NCBI GenBank assembly: GCA_035458585.1
Contig: DATHZN010000083.1
Location: 1 to 64,000 of the forward strand
Origin: Marinobacterium_E sp035458585
GTDB taxonomy: Bacteria; Pseudomonadota; Gammaproteobacteria; Pseudomonadales; Balneatricaceae
Length of the DNA: 64,000 nucleotides
Direction: 5' to 3'
In this document: in pieces, positions 26,118 to 35,502 of the stretch
How positions within the stretch are numbered: position 1 is the first letter of the stretch
Layout: each line of letters starts with the position of its first letter
Notes under the pieces: model-generated
Databases searched by the model: none
What the model was told of the DNA's origin: nothing
Seen by the model: the letters and a program-made list of their open reading frames with translations, nothing else
Made by a program: the position numbers and the translations under genes

Positions 26118-26459
26118 TCAATGCTTCGGTGTAGTAGTGATTGCGCCCATGATCGCATTACGCAGTTCTAGGTAATCAAATGGCTCGTTCTGGCCCTCTT
26201 TGACATAACGCGCTTCGTCTAGCGCCTGGAATTGCTCGATCTCCTCATCGTTGAGGTAATGAATACAATCCCCACCAAATAGCCAGAGCAGATCACGAGC
26301 GAGGAGTTGTGTGAGTTGTGGATAGTTGCGCACCAAACGCGTCATCAGTATCTGCCCGAGCTCAAAAGCTTCATCGGCGTGTTCCTGATAGAGTGTGATG
26401 GTCTCCTGAAAAAGGGCGAGGAGCTCGTCAGCCTCGCTTGAGTAGCCCTCCTCAGACAT
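26118..26459 (-). CDS. PA2817 family protein
   Basis: A 113-residue acidic helical protein resembling Pseudomonas PA2817: LLALFQETITLYQEHADEAFELGQ, NYPQLTQLLARDLLWLFGGDCIHYLNDEEIEQFQALDEARY, cited in part as LLWLFGGDCIHYL. No catalytic motif is known for the family. I prefer the ATG at 26459 (MSEEGYSS), since residues upstream of it are hydrophobic and unlike the family, although the ribosome binding site there is weak. It is divergent from the ABC exporter operon. Confidence 0.7.
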   Translation of the reverse strand: MSEEGYSSEADELLALFQETITLYQEHADEAFELGQILMTRLVRNYPQLTQLLARDLLWLFGGDCIHYLNDEEIEQFQALDEARYVKEGQNEPFDYLELRNAIMGAITTTPKH

Positions 26460-26645
26460 ATCGAAGGGGGGCTGCTTGATTAAATTGTTGTAACCAAGTT
26501 TAAGAAGATTTAAGTGGAACTGATGGAAACTGGTCACCCTAAGCACTCCGCAAAACAGGTACAATATTGATAAGGGGGCATTTTACCTTGAATTTCCACG
26601 TTTTGGGCCCCATCTCAGCGAGAAGTTAGCAGAAGGATGCACTCA

Positions 26646-27575
26646 ATGGATGTCGCACTGCGGATTAATAATCTGCGCAAGACCTATGGGAATGGGTTTA
26701 AGGCCCTCAAAGGTATTGACCTAGAGGTGAAACAGGGAGACTTCTTCGCTTTGCTGGGTCCAAACGGGGCAGGTAAATCGACGACCTTAGGAATAGTCAC
26801 CTCCTTGGTTAACAAGAGTGAGGGCAGCGTCAGCGTATTCGGTCAGGATATTGATACGCACGCAACTGAAGCAAAGCTCTGCATGGGGATTGTGCCACAG
26901 GAGTTTAACTTCAATGCATTTGAGAAGGTTGAGGACATACTGGTTACGCAAGCCGGATACTACGGTATCCCCCGTAAACAGGCGATTGAGCGTTCAGCGT
27001 TTTATCTCAAAGAACTAGGTCTTTGGGAAAAACGCAGTGACCGAGCGCGCATGCTTTCGGGTGGTATGAAACGCCGTCTCATGATTGCTCGCGCTTTAGT
27101 ACACGACCCGAAACTGCTTATCCTGGATGAGCCGACGGCAGGCGTTGATATAGAACTGCGACGCTCTATGTGGGAGTTCTTGCGTAAAATTAATGCGGCC
27201 GGCACAACGATTATTCTTACCACGCATTATCTTGAAGAGGCTGAATCGCTCTGTCGCAATATTGCCATCATTGATAAGGGTGAGATCATTCAGAACTCCT
27301 CTATGAAAGCGTTGTTGGCGCAGCTTAATGTGGAGACCTTTGTACTTGATCTTGCTACTGAACTGAGTGAGCCACCAACACTGCAGGGATTTACGACACG
27401 TTTGGCAGATGGGCATACGCTTGAAGTCGATGTGCCCAAGGCTGAGGGGCTCAACGGTGTTTTTGAGCAGTTAAACAGAGCGGAGATCAAGGTGCTAAGT
27501 ATGCGCAACAAGGCTAATCGCCTGGAGGAGCTCTTTGTCTCCCTGGTTGAAAGGCAGAAGGGGAGCGCGGCTTGA
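26646..27575 (+). CDS. yadG: ABC transporter ATP-binding protein, YadG type
   Basis: A 309-residue ATPase of the ABC-2 exporter class: Walker A GPNGAGKST (about residues 38-46), Q-loop GIVPQEFNF, signature LSGGMKRR, Walker B LLILDEPTAGVD, and the H-loop TTHYLEE, followed by a C-terminal domain of about 90 residues. It pairs with the next gene. I chose the ATG at 26646, nine bases after AGAAGG; the ATG at 26637 would leave no room for that site. The transported substrate is unknown. Confidence 0.92.
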   Translation: MDVALRINNLRKTYGNGFKALKGIDLEVKQGDFFALLGPNGAGKSTTLGIVTSLVNKSEGSVSVFGQDIDTHATEAKLCMGIVPQEFNFNAFEKVEDILVTQAGYYGIPRKQAIERSAFYLKELGLWEKRSDRARMLSGGMKRRLMIARALVHDPKLLILDEPTAGVDIELRRSMWEFLRKINAAGTTIILTTHYLEEAESLCRNIAIIDKGEIIQNSSMKALLAQLNVETFVLDLATELSEPPTLQGFTTRLADGHTLEVDVPKAEGLNGVFEQLNRAEIKVLSMRNKANRLEELFVSLVERQKGSAA

Positions 27576-28348
27576 TGAATTCACATATTATCTGGACCGC
27601 ATTTTGGACCATTGTGGTTAAAGAGGTTCGCCGCTTTACCCGGATCTGGGTACAAACTCTTGTGCCGCCGGCGATCACCATGACGCTCTACTTCATCATA
27701 TTTGGTAATTTGGTTGGCTCACGTATCGGTGAGATGGGTGGCTTCGATTACATGCAGTACATTGCTCCGGGGCTCATTATGATGTCAGTCATTACCAACT
27801 CCTACGGCAACGTAGTCTCCTCTTTCTTCGGGACAAAGTTTCAAAGAAATATTGAGGAGTTGTTGGTAGCACCGGTGCCCAACTGGGTCATTCTAGCTGG
27901 CTACGTCATCGGTGGTGTAGTGCGCGGTTTGATGGTCGGTTTCATTGTGACCCTGCTGTCGCTCTTTTTTACCGATCTCAACCTGGCGCATCCGCTGATA
28001 ACTATCGCTATCGTCTTCCTGACGGCGGTTGTGTTCGCACTGGGCGGATTTATCAATGCTGTCTTCGCTCAGACTTTCGATGATATCTCGATTATTCCGA
28101 CCTTTGTGCTGACACCCCTTACCTACTTAGGGGGGGTATTTTACTCTATCGCGCTGCTGCCGGAATTTTGGCAGTGGGTATCGCAACTCAATCCGATACT
28201 CTACATGGTGAACACCTTCCGCTACGGAATTTTGGGCGTTAGTGATATCGACATTGTCTTCGCGTTTAGCATGATTTTAGTGTTTGTCGTGGTGCTCTCG
28301 GCCTTCTCACTGCACCTGTTGAATATTGGTAAGGGGATTCGCAGCTAA
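27575..28348 (+). CDS. yadH: ABC-2 type transporter permease, YadH type
   Basis: A 257-residue membrane protein with six predicted segments, the family motif near TLVPPAITMTLYFIIFGNLVGSRIG (cited in part: TMTLYFIIFGNLVG) and the conserved TPLTYLGGVFYSI segment. It forms the membrane pore for the preceding ATPase. The ATG shares its first base with the ATPase stop (TGATG), so translation is coupled. The next gene, queF, begins at its stop. Confidence 0.92.
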   Translation: MNSHIIWTAFWTIVVKEVRRFTRIWVQTLVPPAITMTLYFIIFGNLVGSRIGEMGGFDYMQYIAPGLIMMSVITNSYGNVVSSFFGTKFQRNIEELLVAPVPNWVILAGYVIGGVVRGLMVGFIVTLLSLFFTDLNLAHPLITIAIVFLTAVVFALGGFINAVFAQTFDDISIIPTFVLTPLTYLGGVFYSIALLPEFWQWVSQLNPILYMVNTFRYGILGVSDIDIVFAFSMILVFVVVLSAFSLHLLNIGKGIRS

Positions 28349-29172
28349 TGTCTGAACATGAAACTGTACTGCACTCACCGCTGGGTAAGGGCACTGTCTA
28401 TGTTAATCGGTACGATCCAGATCTACTCTACCCAATAGAGCGGGATATTAACTGGAAGCGTCAGGGAATCGAGCGCGCTAGTCTGCCGTTTCGTGGGGTC
28501 GATATCTGGAATGCCTACGAGGTCAGCTGGCTCAATGCCAAGGGGAAGCCAGTGGTCGCTCTTGCCGAGTTTCAGATTCCGGCCAGTTCCACTCATATCG
28601 TTGAATCCAAGTCATTCAAACTCTACCTCAATTCGTTCAACCTGACCCGCTTTGGCAGCGACTCAGAGGTCGTAAAGTTGATGCAGGAGGATCTCACCCG
28701 TGCTGCAGGAGGAGAGGTCAGGGTGAGTCTGAGTTACCCGCAGGACAACGCGTCCATCGGTAAGCTCGTCGGTCGCTGTATTGACTCGCTGGATGTTGAC
28801 ATTGAGCACTATGAACCTGCGCCCCAGCTGCTTAACGTGGGTGGTGAGATGGTGTCAGAGTCACTGGTGAGTCATCTGCTAAAATCTAACTGCCCAGTCA
28901 CCGGCCAGCCTGACTGGGCGAGCGTACAGATTAGCTATCAGGGGCCAAAGATTGATGAACGGGGTCTACTGGCCTACCTGATATCTTATCGCGAACACGG
29001 TGACTTCCATGAGCAGTGCGTTGAGAACATCTTTATGGATCTTTGGAACCGCTGTCGGCCCCAGAAACTTAGTGTCTACGCACGATACGTTCGTCGAGGG
29101 GGCTTGGACATCAACCCTTATCGTTCAAGCTTGAACGATCGACCAGAAAATACGCGCCTCTCACGCCAGTGA
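28348..29172 (+). CDS. queF: NADPH-dependent 7-cyano-7-deazaguanine reductase
   Basis: A 274-residue bimodular (YqcD/E. coli type) QueF. It reduces preQ0 to preQ1 in queuosine synthesis. Visible are the QueF motif ESKSFKLYLNSFN (residues 86-98), which binds NADPH, the catalytic Cys182 in SNCPVTGQPDW with Asp189 seven residues later, and the C-terminal EHGDFHEQC. The ATG overlaps the permease stop (TAATG), placing it in the yadGH transcription unit. Confidence 0.96.
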   Translation: MSEHETVLHSPLGKGTVYVNRYDPDLLYPIERDINWKRQGIERASLPFRGVDIWNAYEVSWLNAKGKPVVALAEFQIPASSTHIVESKSFKLYLNSFNLTRFGSDSEVVKLMQEDLTRAAGGEVRVSLSYPQDNASIGKLVGRCIDSLDVDIEHYEPAPQLLNVGGEMVSESLVSHLLKSNCPVTGQPDWASVQISYQGPKIDERGLLAYLISYREHGDFHEQCVENIFMDLWNRCRPQKLSVYARYVRRGGLDINPYRSSLNDRPENTRLSRQ

Positions 29173-29199
29173 GGCGAATACGGCACAAAGGAGAGCCTG

Positions 29200-29754
29200 A
29201 TGGAAGCGCTTGAACTCTTAACCCAACGCACCTCAACACCGGCGCTGCGAGCACCCGCGCCAACCCAAGATCAAGTGAAGCTGATGCTAGATGCCGCCTG
29301 TCGAGCACCAGACCATGGTAGTCTGCGTCCTTACCGCTTTATGGTGATCGAAGATGAGGGGCTGAACCGGCTTGGCGAGTTGTTTCTCAAAGCGGGGCTG
29401 ACCAAGAACCCCCAGATGGATGAAGCTGAGCAGAGAAAGCTCAGGAATATGCCACTGCGGGCGCCTATGATCATTGTTTGCGTGGCAGTCAAACAGCCAC
29501 ACCCTAAAGTGCCCGAGATGGAACAGGTCATTACTGCGGGCTGTGCAGCTCATGCCATTGTGCAGAGTGCCTTTGCCCAAGAACTCGGCGCCATGTGGCG
29601 TACAGGTGCGATGACACACGATGCCGTGGTACTTGAGGGTCTGAGCATCGCTGAAAATGAAGAGATAGTCGGTTTTATTTATCTGGGACGCTCTCTGAAA
29701 GTGCGTGAAGCTCCTGAGTTCGATTCCGCTACTCTTATGCAGAGCTGGGGCTAG
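29200..29754 (+). CDS. Nitroreductase family protein, YdjA type
   Basis: A 184-residue FMN-dependent nitroreductase of the small YdjA class: the FMN-phosphate motif RAPDHGSLRPYRF (residues 34-46), LRAPMIIVCVAV, and the C-terminal GFIYLGRS. It may reduce nitroaromatics or quinones with NAD(P)H; the natural substrate is unknown. GGAGAGCC precedes the ATG. It overlaps the thioesterase gene by one base. Confidence 0.88.
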   Translation: MEALELLTQRTSTPALRAPAPTQDQVKLMLDAACRAPDHGSLRPYRFMVIEDEGLNRLGELFLKAGLTKNPQMDEAEQRKLRNMPLRAPMIIVCVAVKQPHPKVPEMEQVITAGCAAHAIVQSAFAQELGAMWRTGAMTHDAVVLEGLSIAENEEIVGFIYLGRSLKVREAPEFDSATLMQSWG

Positions 29755-30197
29755 TGATTCAAGCTGATTTTCTGCAGTGGCTGCACCGCGAGATTCCGCT
29801 CACGGCGGCGATGCAGATAGATCGAGTGGAATTTGATGGCGAAAAACTCTCGCTACATGCGCCTCTTGCACCTAATCTGAATGATAAGGGGACCGGTTTT
29901 GCCGGTTCGACGGCGGGATTGGCGACACTGAGCGGTTGGTCTCTGATTACGCTGTGGTTGCAATCACGCAGCATAGAGGCTGATGTGATGATTGCCCGCT
30001 CAGAGATCGATTACCGTGCCCCTTTGCTGGAGGATTTGCGAACCGAAGTAGCGCTACCGGATCGGGAAACGATGATGGAGTTTGAGTCTCGGCTCAAGAC
30101 ACGTGGCCGGGCGCGTCTGCCTTTGATAGTTACTTTGGGTGATTCGCTCAATCCGATATTACAGTTGAGCGGTGATTACGCCGCGCGGCTACGATAA
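29754..30197 (+). CDS. YiiD-type thioesterase-domain protein
   Basis: A 147-residue hotdog-fold protein like the C-terminal thioesterase half of E. coli YiiD: LTAAMQIDRVEFDG, APLAPNLNDKGTGFAGSTAGLATLSGW (cited in part: NLNDKGTGFAGS) and DVMIARSEIDYRAP. It lacks the N-terminal acetyltransferase half of YiiD. The start is a GTG sharing one base with the nitroreductase stop, so it is translationally coupled. The acyl-thioester substrate is unknown. Confidence 0.85.
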   Translation: MIQADFLQWLHREIPLTAAMQIDRVEFDGEKLSLHAPLAPNLNDKGTGFAGSTAGLATLSGWSLITLWLQSRSIEADVMIARSEIDYRAPLLEDLRTEVALPDRETMMEFESRLKTRGRARLPLIVTLGDSLNPILQLSGDYAARLR

Positions 30198-30217
30198 CAA
30201 AGATCACCGGAGCACAG

Positions 30218-32425
30218 ATGAGTATCCAACAATTTGCGCTGTCGAAAGTGAGTTGTGCCTCTTGTGTGCGCACCATAGAGCGTGCACTGGAGGCGGAGCC
30301 AAGTATCACAGACTACTCCGTCAATTTTGCTGAGCGCACTGCCAGCATTGAGACTGACGCTGAGCCACAGCAGATCATTGAGGTCATTGTAAAATCAGGC
30401 TACGGCGCGTCGATCATTGATGGCGAGGAGGATCTTGAGGCGCGCGAAGCACAGCAGATCGCCGAGCTCAAACAGCAGTTCCAACATGCTTGGATAGCGC
30501 TGGGACTCGGTGCGTTGCTAATGCTGCAGATGATGCTTGATTGGGTGCCACCCTTGGAGGAGGCAGAGGGTCGTATCTCCGGGGTAATCACAGCCGTGCT
30601 AACGCTGGTCGTGATGCGCAAAACAGCGGCGCACATCTATCGTGGTGCCTGGAGTTCAGCCCAACGACTGCAGTTCAACATGGATACCTTAATTGCACTG
30701 GGTACGGGTGCAGCCTGGATCTATTCATCCGGTTTGCTTATTGCTATGGCTATCGAGCCCGGTTGGATCCCTGATGTAGCCCGTCATCTCTACTACGAAG
30801 CGACACTGATGATCATCGGTTTTATCCTCCTGGGGCAGGCGCTGGAGACGCGAGGGCGCACGCAGACGGCTTCGGCGCTGCGTAAACTGATGCATCTGCA
30901 ACCAAAACAGGCGTTGCGCGTGCGTGAGGGTGAGGAGCGTATGGTTAACGTACAGCTTTTGCTTCCCGGCGATCTGGTGCGGATCCGCCCAGGTGAGCGA
31001 GTGCCTGTCGATGCTGCGATTGTTGAAGGCGAGACCTATGTTGATGAATCGATGCTCTCGGGTGAACCGGTTGCCGTGAGTCGGCGCGTGGGTGACAGGG
31101 TAACAGCGGGTACGCAGAACCAACAAGGTAGCCTGCTGGTTAAAGTGACTGAAGTTGGGTCTAAAACCCGTCTTGCACAGATTATGGATAGCGTTCGTCA
31201 AGCCCAGAATACCAAGCCTGAGCTGGGTCGACTGGCGGATCGGGTCGCGTCGGTATTCGTACCGATAGTCATGTTGATAGCGCTGCTAACTTACGCTCTG
31301 TGGACAATTTATGGGCCGGAGCCGAGTTGGAGTTACGCCATACTGGCCGCCTTGACGGTGCTTATAGTGGCTTGCCCCTGTGCCTTGGGTCTGGCGACGC
31401 CGATGGCTGTGATGGTGGGCGTCGGTCGGGCTGCAGATTTGGGTGTGCTAATTCGTCAGGGTGATGCTCTTCAGCGAGCTCAGGATTTGACAACAGTCGT
31501 GCTGGATAAGACCGGGACGCTGACAGAAGGGTCGCCCAGTTTGGTGCGGCGCAAGGTGCTCGATACCCGTGCGGAGTCGCAGGCGTGTGCGCTGGCTCAG
31601 CGCTCCGAGCATCCATTGGCGCGGGCATTGGCTGAAGCTCTGCCCGCCTCCGATCTGGTTATAGATCAGTTTAAATCGATCACTGGTGGCGGTGTAAAGG
31701 CCGAGATCGACGGTCAGCTAATACACCTGGGTAATGAGCGTTGGCTGACAGGGGAGGGCATTGATTGTTCGTCCTTGCAGCAACAGGCGCAGGCGTGGGC
31801 TGCAGAGGGCTGCTCCCTCGTTTGGCTAGCTGACGCACAGCGAGCTCTGGCACTGTTTGCACTCAATGATGCGATTCGGGCAGACAGCGAAGCGGCAATT
31901 GATCGTCTTCACCGGGCCGGGCTCAAGCTGGTGTTGCTCTCAGGCGATCACGAGCTGGCGGTTAAAACTCTGGCCTCGCGGCTCAAGATAGATAGTTACA
32001 AGGCTGGACTGAAGCCCGAAGATAAGTTGTCAGAGATTCGAGCCTTGCAGCAGCGCGGTGAGGTGGTTGCGATGGTCGGTGATGGGATCAACGACGCGCC
32101 TGCGCTAGCGCAGGCAGATGTTGGATACGCTATGGGCGGTGGCACTGATGTAGCGATCGAGTCAGCTGACGTGGTATTGATGCAGAATTCGCTCCAGAGT
32201 GTTGCCAATGCCATTCTGTTGTCGCGGGCGACGGTGCGTAACATAAAACAGAATCTTTTCGGCGCCTTCATCTACAACACTCTTGCTATACCTGTAGCGG
32301 CAGGGGTGCTTTTTCCTTTTGTCGGTGTTCTGCTCAATCCAATGATTGCCGGCGCTGCGATGGCACTCTCTTCGGTCACTGTCGTAGCTAACGCTCGGCG
32401 CCTGGCAAAAATTGGACTGCATTAA
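30218..32425 (+). CDS. copA: Copper-translocating P-type ATPase
   Basis: A 735-residue P1B-type ATPase exporting Cu+ from the cytoplasm. It has one N-terminal heavy-metal-associated domain with Cys13/Cys16 (SCASC), eight membrane segments, the actuator LSGEP, the membrane metal motif CPC (Cys386-Pro-Cys388), phosphorylated Asp430 in DKTGT, an HP motif (SEHPLARAL) and MVGDGINDAPAL. The end AMALSSVTVVANARRL fits the P1B-1 class. No CueR-type operator is evident upstream; it sits 20 bp after the thioesterase gene and may be read from that operon. Confidence 0.93.
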   Translation: MSIQQFALSKVSCASCVRTIERALEAEPSITDYSVNFAERTASIETDAEPQQIIEVIVKSGYGASIIDGEEDLEAREAQQIAELKQQFQHAWIALGLGALLMLQMMLDWVPPLEEAEGRISGVITAVLTLVVMRKTAAHIYRGAWSSAQRLQFNMDTLIALGTGAAWIYSSGLLIAMAIEPGWIPDVARHLYYEATLMIIGFILLGQALETRGRTQTASALRKLMHLQPKQALRVREGEERMVNVQLLLPGDLVRIRPGERVPVDAAIVEGETYVDESMLSGEPVAVSRRVGDRVTAGTQNQQGSLLVKVTEVGSKTRLAQIMDSVRQAQNTKPELGRLADRVASVFVPIVMLIALLTYALWTIYGPEPSWSYAILAALTVLIVACPCALGLATPMAVMVGVGRAADLGVLIRQGDALQRAQDLTTVVLDKTGTLTEGSPSLVRRKVLDTRAESQACALAQRSEHPLARALAEALPASDLVIDQFKSITGGGVKAEIDGQLIHLGNERWLTGEGIDCSSLQQQAQAWAAEGCSLVWLADAQRALALFALNDAIRADSEAAIDRLHRAGLKLVLLSGDHELAVKTLASRLKIDSYKAGLKPEDKLSEIRALQQRGEVVAMVGDGINDAPALAQADVGYAMGGGTDVAIESADVVLMQNSLQSVANAILLSRATVRNIKQNLFGAFIYNTLAIPVAAGVLFPFVGVLLNPMIAGAAMALSSVTVVANARRLAKIGLH

Positions 32426-32979
32426 TCGGCAATTGTGACTGAGTTGATCAGTACGGGTTGCTTCGGCACATCGCGGAAGCGGCCAACGCTGGTTGTCTCC
32501 ACGGCAGAGATCGCATCAACCACGTCCATACCGCTCGTCACCTCGCCAAATACTGCGTAACCCGGGCGCGAGCCGCTACCGTCAAGGTTAGTGTTGTTGA
32601 CGGTGTTGATAAAGAACTGAGATGTTGCGCTGTGAGGCGCATTTGTGCGGGCCATAGCAATAGAGCCACGGCGATTACTGAGACCATTGTCAGACTCGTT
32701 CTGGATCGGTGCACGAGTCTTTCTGGGTTGCAGTGATGAATCCATCCCTCCGCCCTGAATCATAAAGCCCGGTATGACGCGGTGAAAAACCAGACCGTCG
32801 TAATGGCCTGCCTTCGCATACTCAACAAAGTTGGCAACGGTTATCGGTGCACTGGCATCATCGAGTGTCAGCTCGATCATACCGGCGCTCGTCTCCATTT
32901 TCACAACAACGTCGGCACTGACATTGACGCTGGTCAGTAGGGGTAAGCTAACAGCGAGGCTAATAACAAGGTTACGCAT
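32422..32979 (-). CDS. ppiA: Periplasmic peptidyl-prolyl isomerase, cyclophilin type
   Basis: A 185-residue cyclophilin with a signal peptide (about residues 1-22, ending VSA-DV). The domain shows FVEYAKAGHYDGLVFHRVIPGFMIQGG in part (YDGLVFHRVIPGFM, catalytic Arg in FHR), SATSQFFIN and FGEVTSGMDVVDAI. It assists folding in the periplasm. Its stop overlaps the convergent copA stop by 4 bp. Confidence 0.94.
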   Translation of the reverse strand: MRNLVISLAVSLPLLTSVNVSADVVVKMETSAGMIELTLDDASAPITVANFVEYAKAGHYDGLVFHRVIPGFMIQGGGMDSSLQPRKTRAPIQNESDNGLSNRRGSIAMARTNAPHSATSQFFINTVNNTNLDGSGSRPGYAVFGEVTSGMDVVDAISAVETTSVGRFRDVPKQPVLINSVTIAD

Positions 32980-33092
32980 GCGTCTCTCCGGATAATTGGG
33001 TTTAACGCAGACTAGCTAAATTCGACTCTCAGGCCAAGCTGAACCGTAATTGCGGGCGGCTGCGTAAAGAAGTTAAAAGCTGGAGATTTAAA

Positions 33093-33770
33093 GTGCGTGG
33101 ACTTCTAACCCTTCTACTTCTTTGCCTGGGGCTGACATCAGTACAAGGGTCAACCTTGCAGGTGAAGGCGCAGCGCTACGCTAATACGGTTCATTACGAT
33201 GTTTTTCGTAATGATGAGCCGGTTGGTGAGTATAGTTTGAGCTTTGAGCCCTCTGGCGATGCGCTGAAAGTGGCGGTAGAGATGAAAATAGCGACTAGAA
33301 TTTTTGGTCTGTTTAGTTATGACTATCTCTATCAAGCGACTGAAGTATGGCAATCAGACAGTCTCGAGTCGCTTGAAGTACGAATGCTAACGAACGGTGA
33401 TGAAGAGGCTGTTACGGCGGTCCGGCAAGGTGATCGGCTACAGGTCGTTGATCCAAAAGGGCGTGAGCGACTGCTGCCGGCCAGTCTGTTGACGACTCAC
33501 CACTGGCTGGATGACATTCTAAGTCAGCCAGAGGTCCTTAATACGATTAACGGTAAAGCCAGTAAGTTGAGTGTAAAAGAGGAGCAGCAAGCTGTCTGGA
33601 TGATCGAAGAGCGCCCAGTTGCGATTCGGGGCTTTCGCCTTGGTGGCGATTTGGAAAACACCCTCAGCTGGTACGATAGCGAGGGGCGTTGGCGAGGTAT
33701 GAGCTTTAAAGCCAAAGACGGCTCTACAATTGACGTGCGCTGGAAGGGTGCTGAAACCACTCGTGGATAG
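33093..33770 (+). CDS. Exported DUF6134/DUF3108-like protein
   Basis: A 225-residue protein with a signal peptide (about residues 1-19, ending QGS) and a beta-rich body: HYDVFRNDEPVGEYSLSF, a YDYLYQATEVWQ strand, and SWYDSEGRWRGMSFKAKDGS. Periplasmic proteins of this type have no assigned activity. It starts with GTG eight bases after GGAG. It lies 24 bp upstream of the SDR gene and probably forms an operon with it. I see no TGATC-type promoter upstream of it. Confidence 0.7.
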   Translation: MRGLLTLLLLCLGLTSVQGSTLQVKAQRYANTVHYDVFRNDEPVGEYSLSFEPSGDALKVAVEMKIATRIFGLFSYDYLYQATEVWQSDSLESLEVRMLTNGDEEAVTAVRQGDRLQVVDPKGRERLLPASLLTTHHWLDDILSQPEVLNTINGKASKLSVKEEQQAVWMIEERPVAIRGFRLGGDLENTLSWYDSEGRWRGMSFKAKDGSTIDVRWKGAETTRG

Positions 33771-33794
33771 CACAGCACGAGCTCAGAGGTTTAG

Positions 33795-34544
33795 ATGGAA
33801 CGAATATGGATTACCGGTGGTGGCACGGGTATAGGGCGAGAGCTCGCGCTTGCATACGCACAGCGTGGCTCGCGCGTGTGGATCAGTGGACGTCGCCTGG
33901 AAGTGTTGCAGGAAGTTGCTAATGAGGCTCGGGGCTATAGCGGCGAAGTGCATTGCGCGCCTCTAGACGTTACTGATTCGAGTGCCTGTGAGCAAGTTTG
34001 GTCAACAATACTGGACGAGTCTGGGGGAGTCGAACGTGTCATCCTCAATGCTGGGGATCACAGGGAGATGCCTGTTGAGGCGTTCAGTCAACAGACGATG
34101 GAGCACCTGATAAATGTCAATCTTTTTGGTGTGACCCGGTTGATCGAACAGGTGCTCCCCTGGATGTTACAACAGGGCGGGCAACTGGCAATTGTTGCCT
34201 CTTTGGCGGGTTATCGTGGACTACCTTTGGCGGCAGCATACGGAGCTAGCAAGGCTGCCCTGATTAATATGACTGAAGCGATGCGAGCGGAGTTAGAGGG
34301 AGGTCCAGTAGACTTACGTTTGATCAACCCTGGGTTTGTACGAACGCCGCTGACCGACCGTAACCAGTTTGAAATGCCTAGTCTGATTGACGCCGATGTG
34401 GCGGCTCAGCGTATCATTAGTGGCCTGGATGGGAAGTGTTTCGAGATTCGTTTTCCTACAATGTTTGCCGCCACCCTGAGGCTGCTCAGCATGTTACCCT
34501 ACAGACTCTATTTCGCCTTGATTCGGAAAATCACATCAAAATGA
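33795..34544 (+). CDS. Short-chain dehydrogenase/reductase
   Basis: A 249-residue classical SDR: the NADP-binding GGGTGIGRE (residues 7-15), NAG (LNAGDHREM), the catalytic Ser in SLAGYRG, and Tyr-x3-Lys in YGASKAA. It oxidises or reduces an unknown alcohol/ketone substrate. Close relatives occur beside the FAD/DUF1365/Cfa genes of sigma-ChrR regulons, which suggests a part in lipid modification. It overlaps the NTF2-like gene by 4 bp (ATGA). Confidence 0.9.
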   Translation: MERIWITGGGTGIGRELALAYAQRGSRVWISGRRLEVLQEVANEARGYSGEVHCAPLDVTDSSACEQVWSTILDESGGVERVILNAGDHREMPVEAFSQQTMEHLINVNLFGVTRLIEQVLPWMLQQGGQLAIVASLAGYRGLPLAAAYGASKAALINMTEAMRAELEGGPVDLRLINPGFVRTPLTDRNQFEMPSLIDADVAAQRIISGLDGKCFEIRFPTMFAATLRLLSMLPYRLYFALIRKITSK

Positions 34545-34972
34545 ACCACCCTCATGAAATTGTTTGTCAGGGCTACCTAGAGCTCTTTGCTAATTTGACC
34601 CCCGAGCGTATCGCAGAATTTAGTCGCTGGGTGAGTGAGGATGTTCACTTTCGTGACCCGTTTAATGATGTGCGGGGTTTGAGCAAGATGCAGGCGATAC
34701 TGGCCGATATGTTTGAACGTACCGATGAACCCAGATTCCGCGTTCTAGAGCATCGCCTGGGAGGAGACACGGGTTTTGTGCGCTGGCATTTCAGTGCAAG
34801 ACTCCCGGTGCTGGGTAAGCTTAATGTTGAAGGTGTTTCGAGGTTGCAATTCAATAACGACGGTTTGATTAGTGAGCATCTGGATTATTGGGACAGTGCT
34901 CCTATCTACCTTCAGCTACCGGTGATGGGTTGGGTGTTACGTCGTCTCAAAGGGAAAATGGCACTTCCTTAA
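34541..34972 (+). CDS. NTF2-like (SnoaL fold) protein
   Basis: A 143-residue protein of the nuclear transport factor 2 fold: CQGYLELFANLTPERI, FRDPFNDVRGLSKMQAIL and VRWHFSAR, with SRLQFNNDGLISEHLDYWD near the end (cited in part). Such proteins bind small hydrophobic ligands or act as isomerases. I chose the ATG at 34541, overlapping the SDR stop as ATGA. Its 3' end overlaps the convergent DUF3833 gene by 26 bp. It belongs to the photooxidative-stress island by context. Confidence 0.83.
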   Translation: MNHPHEIVCQGYLELFANLTPERIAEFSRWVSEDVHFRDPFNDVRGLSKMQAILADMFERTDEPRFRVLEHRLGGDTGFVRWHFSARLPVLGKLNVEGVSRLQFNNDGLISEHLDYWDSAPIYLQLPVMGWVLRRLKGKMALP

Positions 34973-35501
34973 GTTGGTCAGCACGCTGGAAACTCAGTGT
35001 CACGGTACCCAGTGTAAAGCCCCATTTTTTTACATAGGCCCGATTAATCATTACGCCGCCCGGCTGAAGCAGCATCCAATCGTCAAAGGTGACTCGCCAG
35101 CTCGAGTCACCCACAGGGAGATCAAGCGTGTAAGTCCAGTTTAGGGCGTTGCCCTGTGCTTCCCCGCGTGCCTCTCCCAGTACATCATCGGCAGTACCTG
35201 TGTAGCGGTTATTGCCAGCTGGTTTAATTGTCCAGACGCGCGTATCACGCTCACCGTCGTCATAGAGAAAGCGCTCATCAAGTATGAGCCTCTGGCCATC
35301 CCAGTCGCCGTCGATTTCAACTTGAAACTGCCGACGAACCTTGCCAAAACGGTCCTCAAATATTCCCCAAGCGTAGACCTTGCCGTCGAAGTAATCTTCG
35401 ATTTTCAACACCGGTGTGGGACGACTCAAGCTGGCGATATCCATGGTGGTACAACCGTATAACGACAAAGTTATTAGAGCAATGAGGAAAAGACGTATCA
35501 T
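34947..35501 (-). CDS. DUF3833 lipoprotein
   Basis: A 184-residue protein with a lipoprotein signal (LITLSLYGC, acylated Cys17) and a DUF3833 domain: IEDYFDGKVYAWGIFEDRFGKVRRQFQV, cited in part as FDGKVYAWGIFEDRFGK, and INRAYVKKWGFTLGTVTLSF. The family is linked by gene neighbourhood to Cfa, DUF1365 and FAD oxidoreductases, but its function is unknown. It is the last gene of the five-gene reverse operon and starts one base after the MFS stop. Confidence 0.88.
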   Translation of the reverse strand: MIRLFLIALITLSLYGCTTMDIASLSRPTPVLKIEDYFDGKVYAWGIFEDRFGKVRRQFQVEIDGDWDGQRLILDERFLYDDGERDTRVWTIKPAGNNRYTGTADDVLGEARGEAQGNALNWTYTLDLPVGDSSWRVTFDDWMLLQPGGVMINRAYVKKWGFTLGTVTLSFQRADQLKEVPFSL

Positions 35502-35502
35502 C

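Noticed and set aside
25802..26600. Integrated element with att sites at tRNA-Gly
   Set aside because: No second copy of the tRNA 3' end and no integrase gene are found nearby.
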